Counted from the stretch's first letter, positions 1-7,359 are shown. The stretch is DNA of 21,514 nucleotides from DATDCY01 sp031406795 [NCBI: Candidatus Rokuibacteriota bacterium] (GCA_031406795.1 JANOHV010000235.1:1-21514), one strand, 5' to 3'. Notes: a model not told the origin generated them from the letters alone. Numbers and translations are program-made.

Positions 1-646
1 GGGTCGCCATCAGGGCGGGCGCCACGTTCGACACGACCGAGATCACCCCCTTGCCGCCGATGGCCAGCAGCGGCAGCACCGTGAAGTCGTCGCCCGAGAT
101 CACGGCGATCCGCTCGCCGCACAACTCGATGATCCGGCTCGCCTGGCGCAAATCGGCGGTGGCCTCCTTGATGGCGACGATGTTCGGAAACTGCATCAGC
201 CGCGCAACCGTCTCCGGGAGAAGGTTGACCCCCGTACGGCCCGGGACATTGTAGAGCACGATCGGGATGTCGACTCGCTCGGCAATGTGGGCATAGTGGC
301 GGAAGAGCCCCTCCTGCGTCGGCTTGTTGTAATACGGCGTGATCAGCAGTGCCGCATCGGCGCCGGCCTGCTTGGCGTGGCGGGTCAGCCGCAGCGCCTC
401 GCGGGTGGAGTTCGAACCGGCGCCGGCGATCACGGGCACGCGGCCGGCCGCGGCCGCGATGCAGACATCGACGACGTGGTCGTGCTCCTCGTGCGAGAGC
501 GTCGGGGACTCGCCCGTGGTGCCGCACGGCACGAGGGCGTCCGTGCCGGCGCCGATCTGGGACTCGATGAGTTCGCGGTACGCCTTCTCGTCGAACTCGC
601 CGTCGCGAAACGGCGTGACCAGCGCGGTCATGGAACCTGAAAACAT
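1..646 (-). CDS. dapA: 4-hydroxy-tetrahydrodipicolinate synthase, partial (C-terminus off window)
   Basis: Condenses pyruvate with aspartate semialdehyde, the first committed step of the diaminopimelate/lysine pathway, in the cytoplasm. About 215 of the usual ~290 residues are present. Visible motifs: CGTTGES near residue 43 (substrate-binding threonines), PYYNKPTQEG with Tyr105/106, LYNVPGRTG with Tyr132, and the Schiff-base lysine in AIKEATA at residue 160. The last readable residues (SNVAPALMA) match the family's VSN segment. I chose the ATG at 646 because an AGAGGAG ribosome-binding site lies 7 bases upstream. An ATG at 652 would overlap the dapF stop as ATGA but has only 1 base of spacing. 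It is the last visible gene of the lysA-dapF-dapA operon. Family assignment is secure. Confidence 0.97.
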   Translation of the reverse strand, partial: MFSGSMTALVTPFRDGEFDEKAYRELIESQIGAGTDALVPCGTTGESPTLSHEEHDHVVDVCIAAAAGRVPVIAGAGSNSTREALRLTRHAKQAGADAALLITPYYNKPTQEGLFRHYAHIAERVDIPIVLYNVPGRTGVNLLPETVARLMQFPNIVAIKEATADLRQASRIIELCGERIAVISGDDFTVLPLLAIGGKGVISVVSNVAPALMAT

Positions 647-648
647 CG

Positions 649-1518
649 TCATACTCCTCTGGTTCTTTTCGTTGCCGTCCTGCGCCGCGGCGCGGGCACG
701 GGAGGTTCTTCCCAGGTCCGGCCCTCGAAGACCACATCGGCCTTCCCCTCGAGGAAGACCTCGCCAAACTCACCGCCGCGGCGGCGGAAGTGCACCAGCA
801 GTTCCTCGCCGCCGCTGGTCGTCACCGTGACCGGGCTCTTGACGAGGCCGGCCGCGGCCGCAACCAGCGCGGTCGCGACAGAACCGGTGCCGCAGGCCAT
901 GGTCTCGGCTTCCACCCCGCGCTCGTACGTGCGGACCCGCAGGCGTCGCGGCCCCTCGACGCGGAAGAAGTTGACGTTCGCCCCGGCCGGGCCGAACGCC
1001 GGGTCGTGCCTCAGCGCGCGGCCCCACGCGGCGACCGGGGTCTGCTCGAGCGCCGCGGCCTGCACGACCGCGTGCGGCACGCCGACCACGAGAAAGCCGG
1101 GATCCAAGCTGCGGCCATCGACCTCGACGGCCACCCGCTCGCGGAACCCCGACGGCAGCGGCAACTGGAGCTTGACCCGGTCGCCCCTGACCTCGGCGTG
1201 GATCAGCCCCGCGCCGGTCATGAAGCACATCCGGGCCGCGGCGATCCCCTTGAGAAACGCGAAGCGCGCGGCGCAGCGCCCGCCGTTGCCGCACATCGCG
1301 GCCTCGCTCCCGTCGGCGTTGTAGAAACGCCAGGAGAAATCCGCCTCGCGCGAGCGCTCGACGAGAATCAGCCCGTCAGCGCCGACCGAGAAACCGCGCG
1401 CGCACAGGCGACGGGCCAGGTCCGCGCCGGCGCCGGCGGCAACGACCCCGCGGCGGTTGTCGACGAGGATGAAGTCGTTGCCGCTCCCGCTCATCTTCCA
1501 GAACGAAAGGCGCGCCAT
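649..1518 (-). CDS. dapF: Diaminopimelate epimerase
   Basis: Interconverts LL- and meso-diaminopimelate by a cofactor-independent two-cysteine mechanism, supplying meso-DAP for peptidoglycan and for LysA. The protein has 289 residues, close to the usual ~275. The N-terminal KMSGSGNDF motif is at 8-16, the first catalytic cysteine (Cys76) lies in MCGNGGRC, and the second (Cys209) in MACGTGSVA. The Glu-Arg pair expected near the active site is in YERGVEAET (198-206). An Arg/Pro-rich tail of about 20 residues follows the fold. The start ATG at 1518 begins MARLSFWKMSG; the same frame stays open far upstream but there it is antisense-like shadow across lysA. The gene starts 26 bases after the lysA stop and ends 2 bases before the dapA start, so translational coupling is likely. 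Confidence 0.96.
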   Translation of the reverse strand: MARLSFWKMSGSGNDFILVDNRRGVVAAGAGADLARRLCARGFSVGADGLILVERSREADFSWRFYNADGSEAAMCGNGGRCAARFAFLKGIAAARMCFMTGAGLIHAEVRGDRVKLQLPLPSGFRERVAVEVDGRSLDPGFLVVGVPHAVVQAAALEQTPVAAWGRALRHDPAFGPAGANVNFFRVEGPRRLRVRTYERGVEAETMACGTGSVATALVAAAAGLVKSPVTVTTSGGEELLVHFRRRGGEFGEVFLEGKADVVFEGRTWEEPPVPAPRRRTATKRTRGV

Positions 1519-1544
1519 GGCGTTGCTCGTGCGGTGCTCCGGCG

Positions 1545-2822
1545 TCACCGGGCGTCCGGCGCCCGGAAGACGAGCGCGACGGCGTCGCCTTCGCCGCGCA
1601 CCAGGTCCTCGTAGGACTCGCGCTCGCGGATGACGCTGTAGGAACCCTCGCGCACCAGCACCTCGGCGGCGCGAGGCCGGGAATTGTAGTTCGACGACAT
1701 CGCGAACCCGTACGCGCCGGCCGAGAGGACGGCGACGCACGCGCCCGGCGGCACTGCCGGCAGCTCGCGGTCCTTGGCGAGGAAGTCGCCGGACTCGCAG
1801 ATCGGCCCGACGACATCCATGGCGCGATGCGCCCCGGCGGTCCTGGTCAGCGGGACGATCCGGTGGAAGGAACCGTAGAGGCTCGGCCGTATCAGGTCGT
1901 TCATCCCGGCGTCCACGACGAGGAAGCTCTTCGCGCTGGTGTCCTTGCGGTAGATGACCCGGGTGATCAGCGCCCCGGCGTTGCCGACGATGACGCGTCC
2001 CGGCTCGGTGATGATCGTCGCCTCCAGGCTCTTGAGCACCGGGAGGATCTCGGCCGAGAAGTGTTTCGGCTCGGGCGGCTCCTCCTGGTTGTAGCTGATG
2101 CCGAGCCCGCCGCCGATGTCGACGTAGCGCAGGTCGGCCCCCAGGCCGCGCACCTGGCGCACCAGGTCGGCGATCTTCTCGACCGCCTCGCGAAAGGGTC
2201 CGACCTGGGTGATCTGCGAGCCGATGTGGCAGTGGATGCCGACGACATCGAGATGCCCGAGTTTCAGCGCCGCGCGATAGGTCTCGAGGATGCGCCCGGC
2301 CTCGATGCCGAACTTGCTCTCCTTGAGCCCCGTGGCGATGTACTTGTGCGTCAGTGGGTCGATCGCCGGGTTGACGCGCAGCGCGACCGGCGCCCGCAGG
2401 CCGAGGCTTCCGGCGGTGCGGTCGATCTGCTCGAGCTCCTCGAGCGATTCGACGTTGAACATCAGGATCCCGGCGCGCAGCGCCTCGGCAATCTCGCGCT
2501 CGGTCTTGCCGACGCCGGCGTAGACGATCTTCTTCGGATCCGTCCCCGCGCGCACCGCACGGAAGAGTTCGCCGCCGGAGACCACGTCCATCCCCGCGCC
2601 CCAACCGGCGAGCAGGCCGAGGACGGCGATGTTCGAGTTGGCCTTGACCGCGTAGCAGGTCAGGTGCGGGATGCCGGCGAAGGCGGTGTCGAAGGCGGCG
2701 AAGTGCCGCTCGAGCGTTGCGTGGCTGTACACGTAGAGCGGCGTGCCGCACGCGCCGGCAAGCGCACGAAGGTTGACCCCCTCGCACCAGAGTTCGTCGT
2801 CGCGTTCGTGAAAGTGGTTCAT
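1545..2822 (-). CDS. lysA: Diaminopimelate decarboxylase
   Basis: PLP-dependent decarboxylation of meso-diaminopimelate to L-lysine, the last step of the pathway. The fold-type III (alanine-racemase-like) barrel is complete at 425 residues. The PLP lysine is Lys60 in CYAVKANSN; HIGSQI (199-204), the phosphate-binding glycines in IGGGLG, EPGR (273-276), the partner-subunit cysteine Cys342 in CESGD, and YNSRPR (379-384) are all present. The ATG at 2822 (MNHFHERDDELW) fits the family N-terminus; a longer reading from 2864 would add 14 residues with no family match. No clear Shine-Dalgarno precedes the ATG. It is followed by dapF after 26 bases and preceded by the cupin gene with a 57-base gap holding a candidate promoter. 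Confidence 0.96.
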   Translation of the reverse strand: MNHFHERDDELWCEGVNLRALAGACGTPLYVYSHATLERHFAAFDTAFAGIPHLTCYAVKANSNIAVLGLLAGWGAGMDVVSGGELFRAVRAGTDPKKIVYAGVGKTEREIAEALRAGILMFNVESLEELEQIDRTAGSLGLRAPVALRVNPAIDPLTHKYIATGLKESKFGIEAGRILETYRAALKLGHLDVVGIHCHIGSQITQVGPFREAVEKIADLVRQVRGLGADLRYVDIGGGLGISYNQEEPPEPKHFSAEILPVLKSLEATIITEPGRVIVGNAGALITRVIYRKDTSAKSFLVVDAGMNDLIRPSLYGSFHRIVPLTRTAGAHRAMDVVGPICESGDFLAKDRELPAVPPGACVAVLSAGAYGFAMSSNYNSRPRAAEVLVREGSYSVIRERESYEDLVRGEGDAVALVFRAPDAR

Positions 2823-2831
2823 GATAGAGGC

Positions 2832-2864
2832 AAAGTAGGTACCACGACGCGCGCGGAGTGTCAA
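2832..2864 (-). promoter_or_regulatory. Candidate promoter of lysA-dapF-dapA
   Basis: A perfect TTGACA -35 box (2859-2864) sits in the only AT-richer stretch between the cupin and lysA genes. The -10 is weak: TACCTA at 17 bases spacing, or TACTTT at 21. A start from the first would leave a leader of only about 7 bases, consistent with the absence of a ribosome-binding site before lysA. Confidence 0.35.
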
Positions 2865-2879
2865 GAAAACGGGGGCTGG

Positions 2880-3209
2880 CTAATGATGGTGCCCGCCGGG
2901 GACATGACCTCCGGCACAGACATAGTGGAGAGCATCCCCACCCACCGCCGTCAACGTCCCGTCCGGCCCTTCCCCGAGATAGGCCCCCTGCCCGGCCGTG
3001 AGAAGCACCTCCTCGCCGCCGAGGATCAGGTTTCCGCTTCCGGCAATGACCAGGAAGATCTCCTCGTGCCCGTGTCCCGCCCGCAGCGGCACCGTCTGCC
3101 CGGGCGCGACTTCGTTGTAGACCAGGTAGGTCGTCCTGCTGCCGACGACGGTCGGTCCGACGATGAATTCCCCGTCCCGGGGGTGGTCCTTGATCGTGAA
3201 GCGCTTCAT
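2880..3209 (-). CDS. Small single-domain cupin protein
   Basis: A 109-residue cupin barrel, function unknown. The metal-binding motif is GHGHEEIFLVIAGSG (His46, His48, Glu50, then Gly57), and a second-motif histidine is probably His95 in ALHYV. The chain ends in a glycine/histidine tail (GGHVPGGHHH) that could bind metal. The ATG at 3209 has a strong AGGAGG site 5 bases upstream. It starts 27 bases after the 3'-phosphoesterase stop, too close for a separate promoter of ordinary size, so co-transcription is likely. Proteins of this size include sugar isomerases, dioxygenase-like proteins and storage-type cupins; nothing here decides between them. Confidence 0.85.
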   Translation of the reverse strand: MKRFTIKDHPRDGEFIVGPTVVGSRTTYLVYNEVAPGQTVPLRAGHGHEEIFLVIAGSGNLILGGEEVLLTAGQGAYLGEGPDGTLTAVGGDALHYVCAGGHVPGGHHH

Positions 3210-3236
3210 GCCTTCCTCCTGTTCGCCGGTGCCCGT

Positions 3237-3875
3237 TCACGCGAGCTTATGGTACCCCAATCCCGGGTCGTCCACGTCGCGCCCGGAGAGGACCGAGTTG
3301 GGCGACTCGGCCGCCACCGCCGAGCCGGGGCGGGCGCGGGCGTCCTTCTCCTTGATGAGCAGCCAGTTGTTCCGCTTCCCGGCGAAGCGGGTGCGGACCA
3401 GCGCGAAGCCTCCCGCGAGTTTCTCGCCCGCGATCTCGATCTTCACCGCACCTTTCTCGAGCATCGTCTCGAAGCTCTCCTCGCCATGCGGCCGAAACGT
3501 ACCGCGGTCCCAGACAATGACGCTGCCCGCCCCGTATTCGCCCTCCGGGATCGCGCCCTCGAAGCCGGCGTAGTCCAGCGGATGGTCTTCGACTTCAACG
3601 GCGAGGCGCCGGTCGGCCGGGTCGAGGCTTGGCCCCTTCGGAACGGCCCAGCTCTTGAGGACGCCGCCGGATTCCAGGCGCAGATCGTAGTGCAGGTGTC
3701 CGGCGTGGTGCTTCTGGATGACGTAGATGCGATCCGTGCCGGGTGTCGCCGCGGGGACTCCCCCGGCCCCGGAGGGCTCGGCGGTCTTCGTGAAGTCGCG
3801 CTTGGCGTGGTAACGACCGAGGCCGGCGCCTGGCTCTGGGGGGAGGGCCTGCGACTTCTTCTTCGCGGGACTCAT
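3237..3875 (-). CDS. Stand-alone LigD-type 3'-phosphoesterase
   Basis: Matches the N-terminal phosphoesterase module of bacterial DNA ligase D, which trims 3'-phosphates and 3'-ribonucleotides at break ends during non-homologous end joining. Here it is a separate 212-residue protein with no ligase or polymerase domain. Family residues are visible: His56 in KHHAGH, then His62-Asp64-Arg66 in LHYDLRLE, WAVPKGPSLDP (76-86), His98 in EDHPLDYAGFEG with Tyr102, and IPEGEYGAGSVIVWDRGTF (109-127). The first 40 residues are Lys/Pro/Gly-rich and probably flexible. I chose the ATG at 3875 (MSPAKKKSQ); an in-frame TTG at 3959 lies inside the upstream inverted repeat and is unlikely. No Ku or LigD gene is in the window. 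The domain call is secure; the cellular role is inferred. Confidence 0.92.
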   Translation of the reverse strand: MSPAKKKSQALPPEPGAGLGRYHAKRDFTKTAEPSGAGGVPAATPGTDRIYVIQKHHAGHLHYDLRLESGGVLKSWAVPKGPSLDPADRRLAVEVEDHPLDYAGFEGAIPEGEYGAGSVIVWDRGTFRPHGEESFETMLEKGAVKIEIAGEKLAGGFALVRTRFAGKRNNWLLIKEKDARARPGSAVAAESPNSVLSGRDVDDPGLGYHKLA

Positions 3876-3946
3876 GCCGGGCAGGATGACACACCGGAAC
3901 CTGCCCGGCAAGCGTCCCTGCGATCGCGCGGAATACCTTTTCTCGG

Positions 3947-4072
3947 GCAGGCGGCTCAAAAAGGTCCAGGTTGCAAGGCGGGCGAGCCCGGAGGAGTGAG
4001 GCGTACTCCAGTACGCCGCAGCGACGAGGGGCGAAGCCCAACGCCGCAGATGGGCCTTTTTCAGCCGCCTGC
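3947..4072. repeat. Long imperfect inverted repeat with central palindrome (REP/MITE-like)
   Basis: The 21-base ends (3947-3967 and 4052-4072) are inverted copies with 19 of 21 matches; each carries an A5 or T5 run. The centre holds a perfect 8-base-arm palindrome, GGCGTACT-CC-AGTACGCC (4000-4017). The arms between them show only patchy complementarity. The element begins 2 bases after the fluC stop and ends 72 bases before the phosphoesterase start. It resembles hairpin repeats scattered in Geobacter-type genomes, as I recall them. It could act as a bidirectional terminator, an mRNA 3' stabiliser, or a non-autonomous mobile element. Confidence 0.75.
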
Positions 4073-4073
4073 G

Positions 4074-4454
4074 CTAGCGCGGAAGCAGGGTGGCGAGGAG
4101 GTGCCCGGCCCAGACCGCCGCCAGCCCGAGAACGACCTGCCCGCAGGCGTTCGCCGCCGCGAGCGCGGTCTCGCCGACCCGCACCAGGAAAAACGTCTCG
4201 TAGCCATACGCGGAAAAGGTCGTGAATCCGCCGAGAAAACCGGTGATCAGAAAGAGGCGTTGCTCGAGGCTGAACACCCCGCGCGCCTCGGCGAGACCCG
4301 TCAGGAAACCGATCAGCAGGCAGCCGGTCGTGTTCACCGCGAGCGTCCCCCACGGGAAGTGCGCGTATCTCGTCGCGGACTGGACCGCACCGCTCGCCAG
4401 ATAGCGCAGCATCGAACCGAGAAACCCGCCGGCGCCGACCAGGAGCAGCTTCAT
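4074..4454 (-). CDS. fluC: Fluoride ion channel FluC/CrcB
   Basis: A dual-topology channel that exports toxic fluoride from the cytoplasm. It has 126 residues with four hydrophobic segments (about 2-20, 35-55, 65-90, 98-122), the usual size. The diagnostic pore motifs are present: GAGGFLGSMLRY (7-18), GTLAVNTTGC with the pore asparagine Asn41, and TGFLGGFTTFSAYG (71-84) with the phenylalanine-box and sodium-site residues. The ATG at 4454 shares its A with the upstream stop (TGATG), so it is translationally coupled to the TlpA-like gene. I saw no fluoride riboswitch upstream, as expected for an internal operon gene. A single fluC implies a homodimer made of antiparallel copies. Confidence 0.95.
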   Translation of the reverse strand: MKLLLVGAGGFLGSMLRYLASGAVQSATRYAHFPWGTLAVNTTGCLLIGFLTGLAEARGVFSLEQRLFLITGFLGGFTTFSAYGYETFFLVRVGETALAAANACGQVVLGLAAVWAGHLLATLLPR

Positions 4455-5614
4455 CACGGGGCCGCCCCTTCCGCTGCGGGAGGCCGCGGGGCGAAAACGC
4501 GGCAGTAGCGCTCCTTGAGCTCCGCCAGCGCCGGGAAGATCCGCACGAATCGAGCCTCTTCCGGCAGCGGCTCCTGGCGCAGACAGCGGTCGCGGAAGTA
4601 CCGCCGCACGAACGCTTCGGCCTCGAGGTTTTCCGGCTGGAGGCGCGAGGCATGTTCGAGAGACGCGAGCGCCTCCCGGTGATCGCCGCGCGCGAGCGCC
4701 ACCATGCCCAGTCCCCAGGCACCCCACCCCTCAGCCGGGATCCGGTCCCCCAGCGCGCGAAAAGTCCGTTCGGCGGCGTCGAGATCCCCCTTGAGCAAGA
4801 TCAGGTTGCCGATGAGATAGCGCAAGTCGCCGCGGTTGATCGTCTCCGGGCTGACCTGCCTGGCCAGTTGCTCGGCCTCGGCGGCGCTGCCGAGCGCCAG
4901 CGAGAGGCGCGCCACCATGATCGGTCCCTCCAGCGAGGCCGGGTCGGCCGCCGCCGATCTTCGAAAGGCCTCGCGGGCCCGGTCCAGATCCCCCTTGGCG
5001 ATGAACTGCCGGCCGAGGTTCGCCAGGGTGCGTGCCTCCTCCTGCGGGCCGGAGAGCACTTCGGTTACCACGGCCGGGGGAACCGCCAGGCCCAGAGCCT
5101 TCCTGATCTGCTCTTCGAGTTCATCACGGAGCGTTTCCGGGTAGCCCGGCAGAACGTACGCGATCCGCCCGCCGGCGTCGAGAAGGACTTCGGTCGGGTG
5201 CGCCATGACGCCCCAGGCCGCGAAGGTCTTCAACCCCTCGTCCAGCAGGACCGGGAACGGCAGATCCCGCGCGGCGGCATATTCGCGGATCGCCGCCTTC
5301 TGCGCGGCCCCGAGGTTTTCGCCGTCGATGTTGATCGCGACGATCCGCAGGCCCTTCGGCCCGTACGTGGCCGCGTGACGCTTGAAATCGTCGAACATCT
5401 CCGCAGAGCGCGGACTCCAGGTCGACCAGAAGAGGACGACCGCAGCGGCGTCGGCGAGCGCGTCCGAGCCCACCCGCCTGCCGGAGAGGTCGGCGAGCGC
5501 GAAGCGCGGGGGCGCATCGCCGGGCCGCAGGCTCATCAGGGCGCCCGCGCCCTGCGGCAGCGCCAGCGCCAGTGCCAGTGCGGTCAGCGATGCGACAAGC
5601 GTTTTCCGTCTCAT
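4454..5614 (-). CDS. Exported redoxin-fold (TlpA-like) protein with TPRs, redox cysteines missing
   Basis: A 386-residue protein with a signal peptide (about 1-25, MRRKT followed by an Ala/Leu core and GAGA). Residues 30-165 form a TlpA/ResA-type thioredoxin fold: PGDAPPRFALADLSG, LFWSTWSPRSAEMF, and the cis-proline loop VMAHPTEVLLD. Residues 190-335 contain TPR-like helical repeats (ARTLANLGRQFIAKGDLDRA and others). The usual CxxC (as in WCPPC) is SPRS at 67-70, so both redox cysteines are replaced; the only cysteines are at 344 and 371 near the C-terminus. Dithiol chemistry is therefore unlikely, and a binding or scaffold role in the cell envelope is inferred. The ATG at 5614 starts the signal peptide. 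It overlaps fluC by one base. Confidence 0.85.
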   Translation of the reverse strand: MRRKTLVASLTALALALALPQGAGALMSLRPGDAPPRFALADLSGRRVGSDALADAAAVVLFWSTWSPRSAEMFDDFKRHAATYGPKGLRIVAINIDGENLGAAQKAAIREYAAARDLPFPVLLDEGLKTFAAWGVMAHPTEVLLDAGGRIAYVLPGYPETLRDELEEQIRKALGLAVPPAVVTEVLSGPQEEARTLANLGRQFIAKGDLDRAREAFRRSAAADPASLEGPIMVARLSLALGSAAEAEQLARQVSPETINRGDLRYLIGNLILLKGDLDAAERTFRALGDRIPAEGWGAWGLGMVALARGDHREALASLEHASRLQPENLEAEAFVRRYFRDRCLRQEPLPEEARFVRIFPALAELKERYCRVFAPRPPAAEGAAP

Positions 5615-5628
5615 GGCCCTTGAGTCTA

Positions 5629-5652
5629 CCCCCGCAGTCGCGTTGACTTCAA
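5629..5652 (-). promoter_or_regulatory. Candidate promoter of the TlpA-like gene and fluC
   Basis: TTGAAG (5647-5652) and TAGACT lie 18 bases apart upstream of the ATG at 5614. The -35 overlaps the -35 of the divergent promoter. The leader would be only a few bases long, so the call is tentative. Confidence 0.35.
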
Positions 5653-5671
5653 CTCCTGCCGCACCTACGAT
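5643..5671 (+). promoter_or_regulatory. Sigma-70-type promoter of DUF4911-tldD
   Basis: TTGACT (5643-5648) and TACGAT (5666-5671) are separated by exactly 17 bases. The predicted start near 5678 leaves a leader of about 45 bases before the ATG at 5723. The -35 lies in a TTGACTTCAA palindrome (5643-5652) that also supplies a -35 for the opposite strand. Confidence 0.7.
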
Positions 5672-5722
5672 GCCGGGCGGGGACCACGACAGGGACGACA
5701 GAAGACGGGAAGACCAAGCGCC

Positions 5723-5977
5723 ATGACGACCGCACCACCGCCGGCTGCGCCGACCGACACGACGCGCGTCGTGCTGCGGCTCGCGCCGGCGCAAATCGTC
5801 GATCTGCACTGTGTCATCGAGGGGTACGACGATCTGGCGGTCCTGCGCACGCTCGATGCCGCCGCCGGACTCGTCGAGATCCTCGTCTCCCCGGGCTCCG
5901 AGGAGGAGTTCGAGAACCTGCGTCTGGCGCTCTGCCGCGAGAGCCTGCCGACAACCCGCATCGAGGGGGAAACCTGA
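5723..5977 (+). CDS. DUF4911 domain protein
   Basis: A small cytoplasmic protein of 84 residues matching, from memory, the DUF4911 family found mainly in Deltaproteobacteria. The pattern is an opening beta strand (RVVLRLAPAQIVDLHCVIEG), then YDDLAVLRTLDAAAGLVEILVSPG, followed by an acidic helix (EEEFENLRLALCRE). The family function is unknown; the alternating strand-helix pattern suggests an ACT-like fold, which is inference. The first 14 residues are Pro/Ala/Thr-rich. The stop overlaps the tldD start by one base (TGATG), so the two are coupled and probably made together. Transcribed from the divergent promoter just upstream. Confidence 0.75.
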   Translation: MTTAPPPAAPTDTTRVVLRLAPAQIVDLHCVIEGYDDLAVLRTLDAAAGLVEILVSPGSEEEFENLRLALCRESLPTTRIEGET

Positions 5978-7359
5978 TGACCGCCGACCCGACGCTCGCC
6001 CGGCTCGCGCGCCGCGGCGCCGACTTCGCCGAGTTCTTCGAGGAGCGCTCCTCCTCGCTGCTGGTACATCTGGAAGACGGCCGCGTCCAGAAAGTCCTCC
6101 AGGGGGACGAATCGGGACTCGGGTTGCGCGTGCTCGCCGGCGACCAGACGTTCTACACCTACTCTCAGCGCCTCGGGGCGGCCTCCGGGCGCGCGCTCGC
6201 CGTGGAACTCGGGCGGGTGAGCGGCGCGCGCGCCGTCGGCGCGAAGCGCCACCGGTATCTGCGCGTGGGCCCCGCACCGGCGCCGGCGAGACGCCGCATC
6301 GCGGCCCCGGTGCCGACCGTCCTCACGACTCTGGTGCGGCGCGTCGACCGCCTCGTGCGCGCCGTCAGCCCCGCGATCCGCCAGGTGATCATCGCCGGCC
6401 GCGAGCGACGCCAGCAGGTGCGTATCGCCAACTCGCTCGGCGAGAGCGCGCGCGATCGGCGCATCGCCTCGGTCTGGATGGTGCAGGTGGTCGCCGCCGA
6501 CGGCGCCGTGATCCAGACCGGCTACGAGACCGCGGGCGGCAGCACCGGGCTCGGCGCGTTCCCTTCCGACACGCTCGAGCGCATCGGGTTGGAGGCGGCG
6601 CGCCGCGCGGTGCAGATGCTCTCGGCGCGACCGGCCCCCGGCGGCCGGATGACGGTCGTGCTCTCCTCCGAGGCGGGTGGAACGATGATCCACGAGGCGG
6701 TCGGCCACGGTCTCGAGGCGGATCTCGCGCAGGAGGGCTTTTCGGTGTACGCGAAGAAACGCGGCAGGCGCATCGCCAGCCCGCTCGTTTCGGTCGTCGA
6801 CGACCCGACACTCTGCGGCGCGCGCGGCAGTTACACCGTGGACGACGAGGGGGTCCCGGCCGAGCGCACGCTGCTCGTGGAGCGCGGCGTGCTGCGCACG
6901 TACCTGTTCGACCGTCTCAGCGCCGCCAAGGACGGACGCGCGAGCAACGGCCACGGACGGCGCCAGTCGTACCACCAGCGGCCGATCCCGCGGATGTCCA
7001 ACACGATGATCCTCCCCGGCGGCGACGACCCCGCGAAGATTCTCAGGGAAGTCAGGCAGGGCCTCCTGGTCAGGAAGATGGGCGGCGGCCAGGTCAACAC
7101 CGTCAACGGCGATTTCGTCTTCGAGGTCACCGAAGGCTACCGGATCGAGGGCGGCGAGGTCGCGTATCCGGTGCGCGGCGCGACGCTCGTCGGCAACGGC
7201 CCCGAGGTGCTGCGACAGATCGACCGCGTCGGCACGGACCTGGGCTTCGCGCTGGGCACCTGCGGCAAGGGCGGCCAGGGGGTCCCGGTCTCGGACGCCC
7301 AGCCGACGATCCGCATTCCGGAACTGACCGTCGGAGGCACGGAATCCGGCACGAAATAA
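5977..7359 (+). CDS. tldD: TldD-type zinc metalloprotease
   Basis: TldD/PmbA (TldE) proteins form a protease that degrades unfolded peptides, matures microcin B17, and acts with CcdA/GyrA in E. coli. This copy has 460 residues, as usual. The zinc motif is HEAVGHGLEAD (239-249), an HExxxH with a downstream Glu247; the conserved cysteine is Cys429 in GTCGKGGQGVPVSD. TldD, not PmbA, has the HExxxH, which supports this subtype. Other family signatures are GLGLRVL (47-53) near the N-terminus and RMSNTMILPGGD (339-350). An AGGGGGA site precedes the ATG, which shares a base with the DUF4911 stop. The partner gene pmbA is not in the window. The downstream boundary is the start of a foreign-looking island. 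Confidence 0.95.
   Translation: MTADPTLARLARRGADFAEFFEERSSSLLVHLEDGRVQKVLQGDESGLGLRVLAGDQTFYTYSQRLGAASGRALAVELGRVSGARAVGAKRHRYLRVGPAPAPARRRIAAPVPTVLTTLVRRVDRLVRAVSPAIRQVIIAGRERRQQVRIANSLGESARDRRIASVWMVQVVAADGAVIQTGYETAGGSTGLGAFPSDTLERIGLEAARRAVQMLSARPAPGGRMTVVLSSEAGGTMIHEAVGHGLEADLAQEGFSVYAKKRGRRIASPLVSVVDDPTLCGARGSYTVDDEGVPAERTLLVERGVLRTYLFDRLSAAKDGRASNGHGRRQSYHQRPIPRMSNTMILPGGDDPAKILREVRQGLLVRKMGGGQVNTVNGDFVFEVTEGYRIEGGEVAYPVRGATLVGNGPEVLRQIDRVGTDLGFALGTCGKGGQGVPVSDAQPTIRIPELTVGGTESGTK

Noticed and set aside
649-3240. 863-codon open frame on the minus strand spanning dapF, lysA and the cupin
   Set aside because: Only its last 289 codons are dapF. The rest is an Arg-rich shadow of lysA and the cupin, which have clear family motifs in another frame.
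1827-4508. 893-codon plus-strand open frame
   Set aside because: Antisense shadow of lysA, the cupin, the phosphoesterase and fluC; low-complexity Arg/Asp/Gly-rich translation with no family motif.
5615-6277. N-terminal extension of the TlpA-like gene to 607 residues
   Set aside because: The extension is Arg-rich and antisense to tldD; the ATG at 5614 begins a textbook signal peptide.
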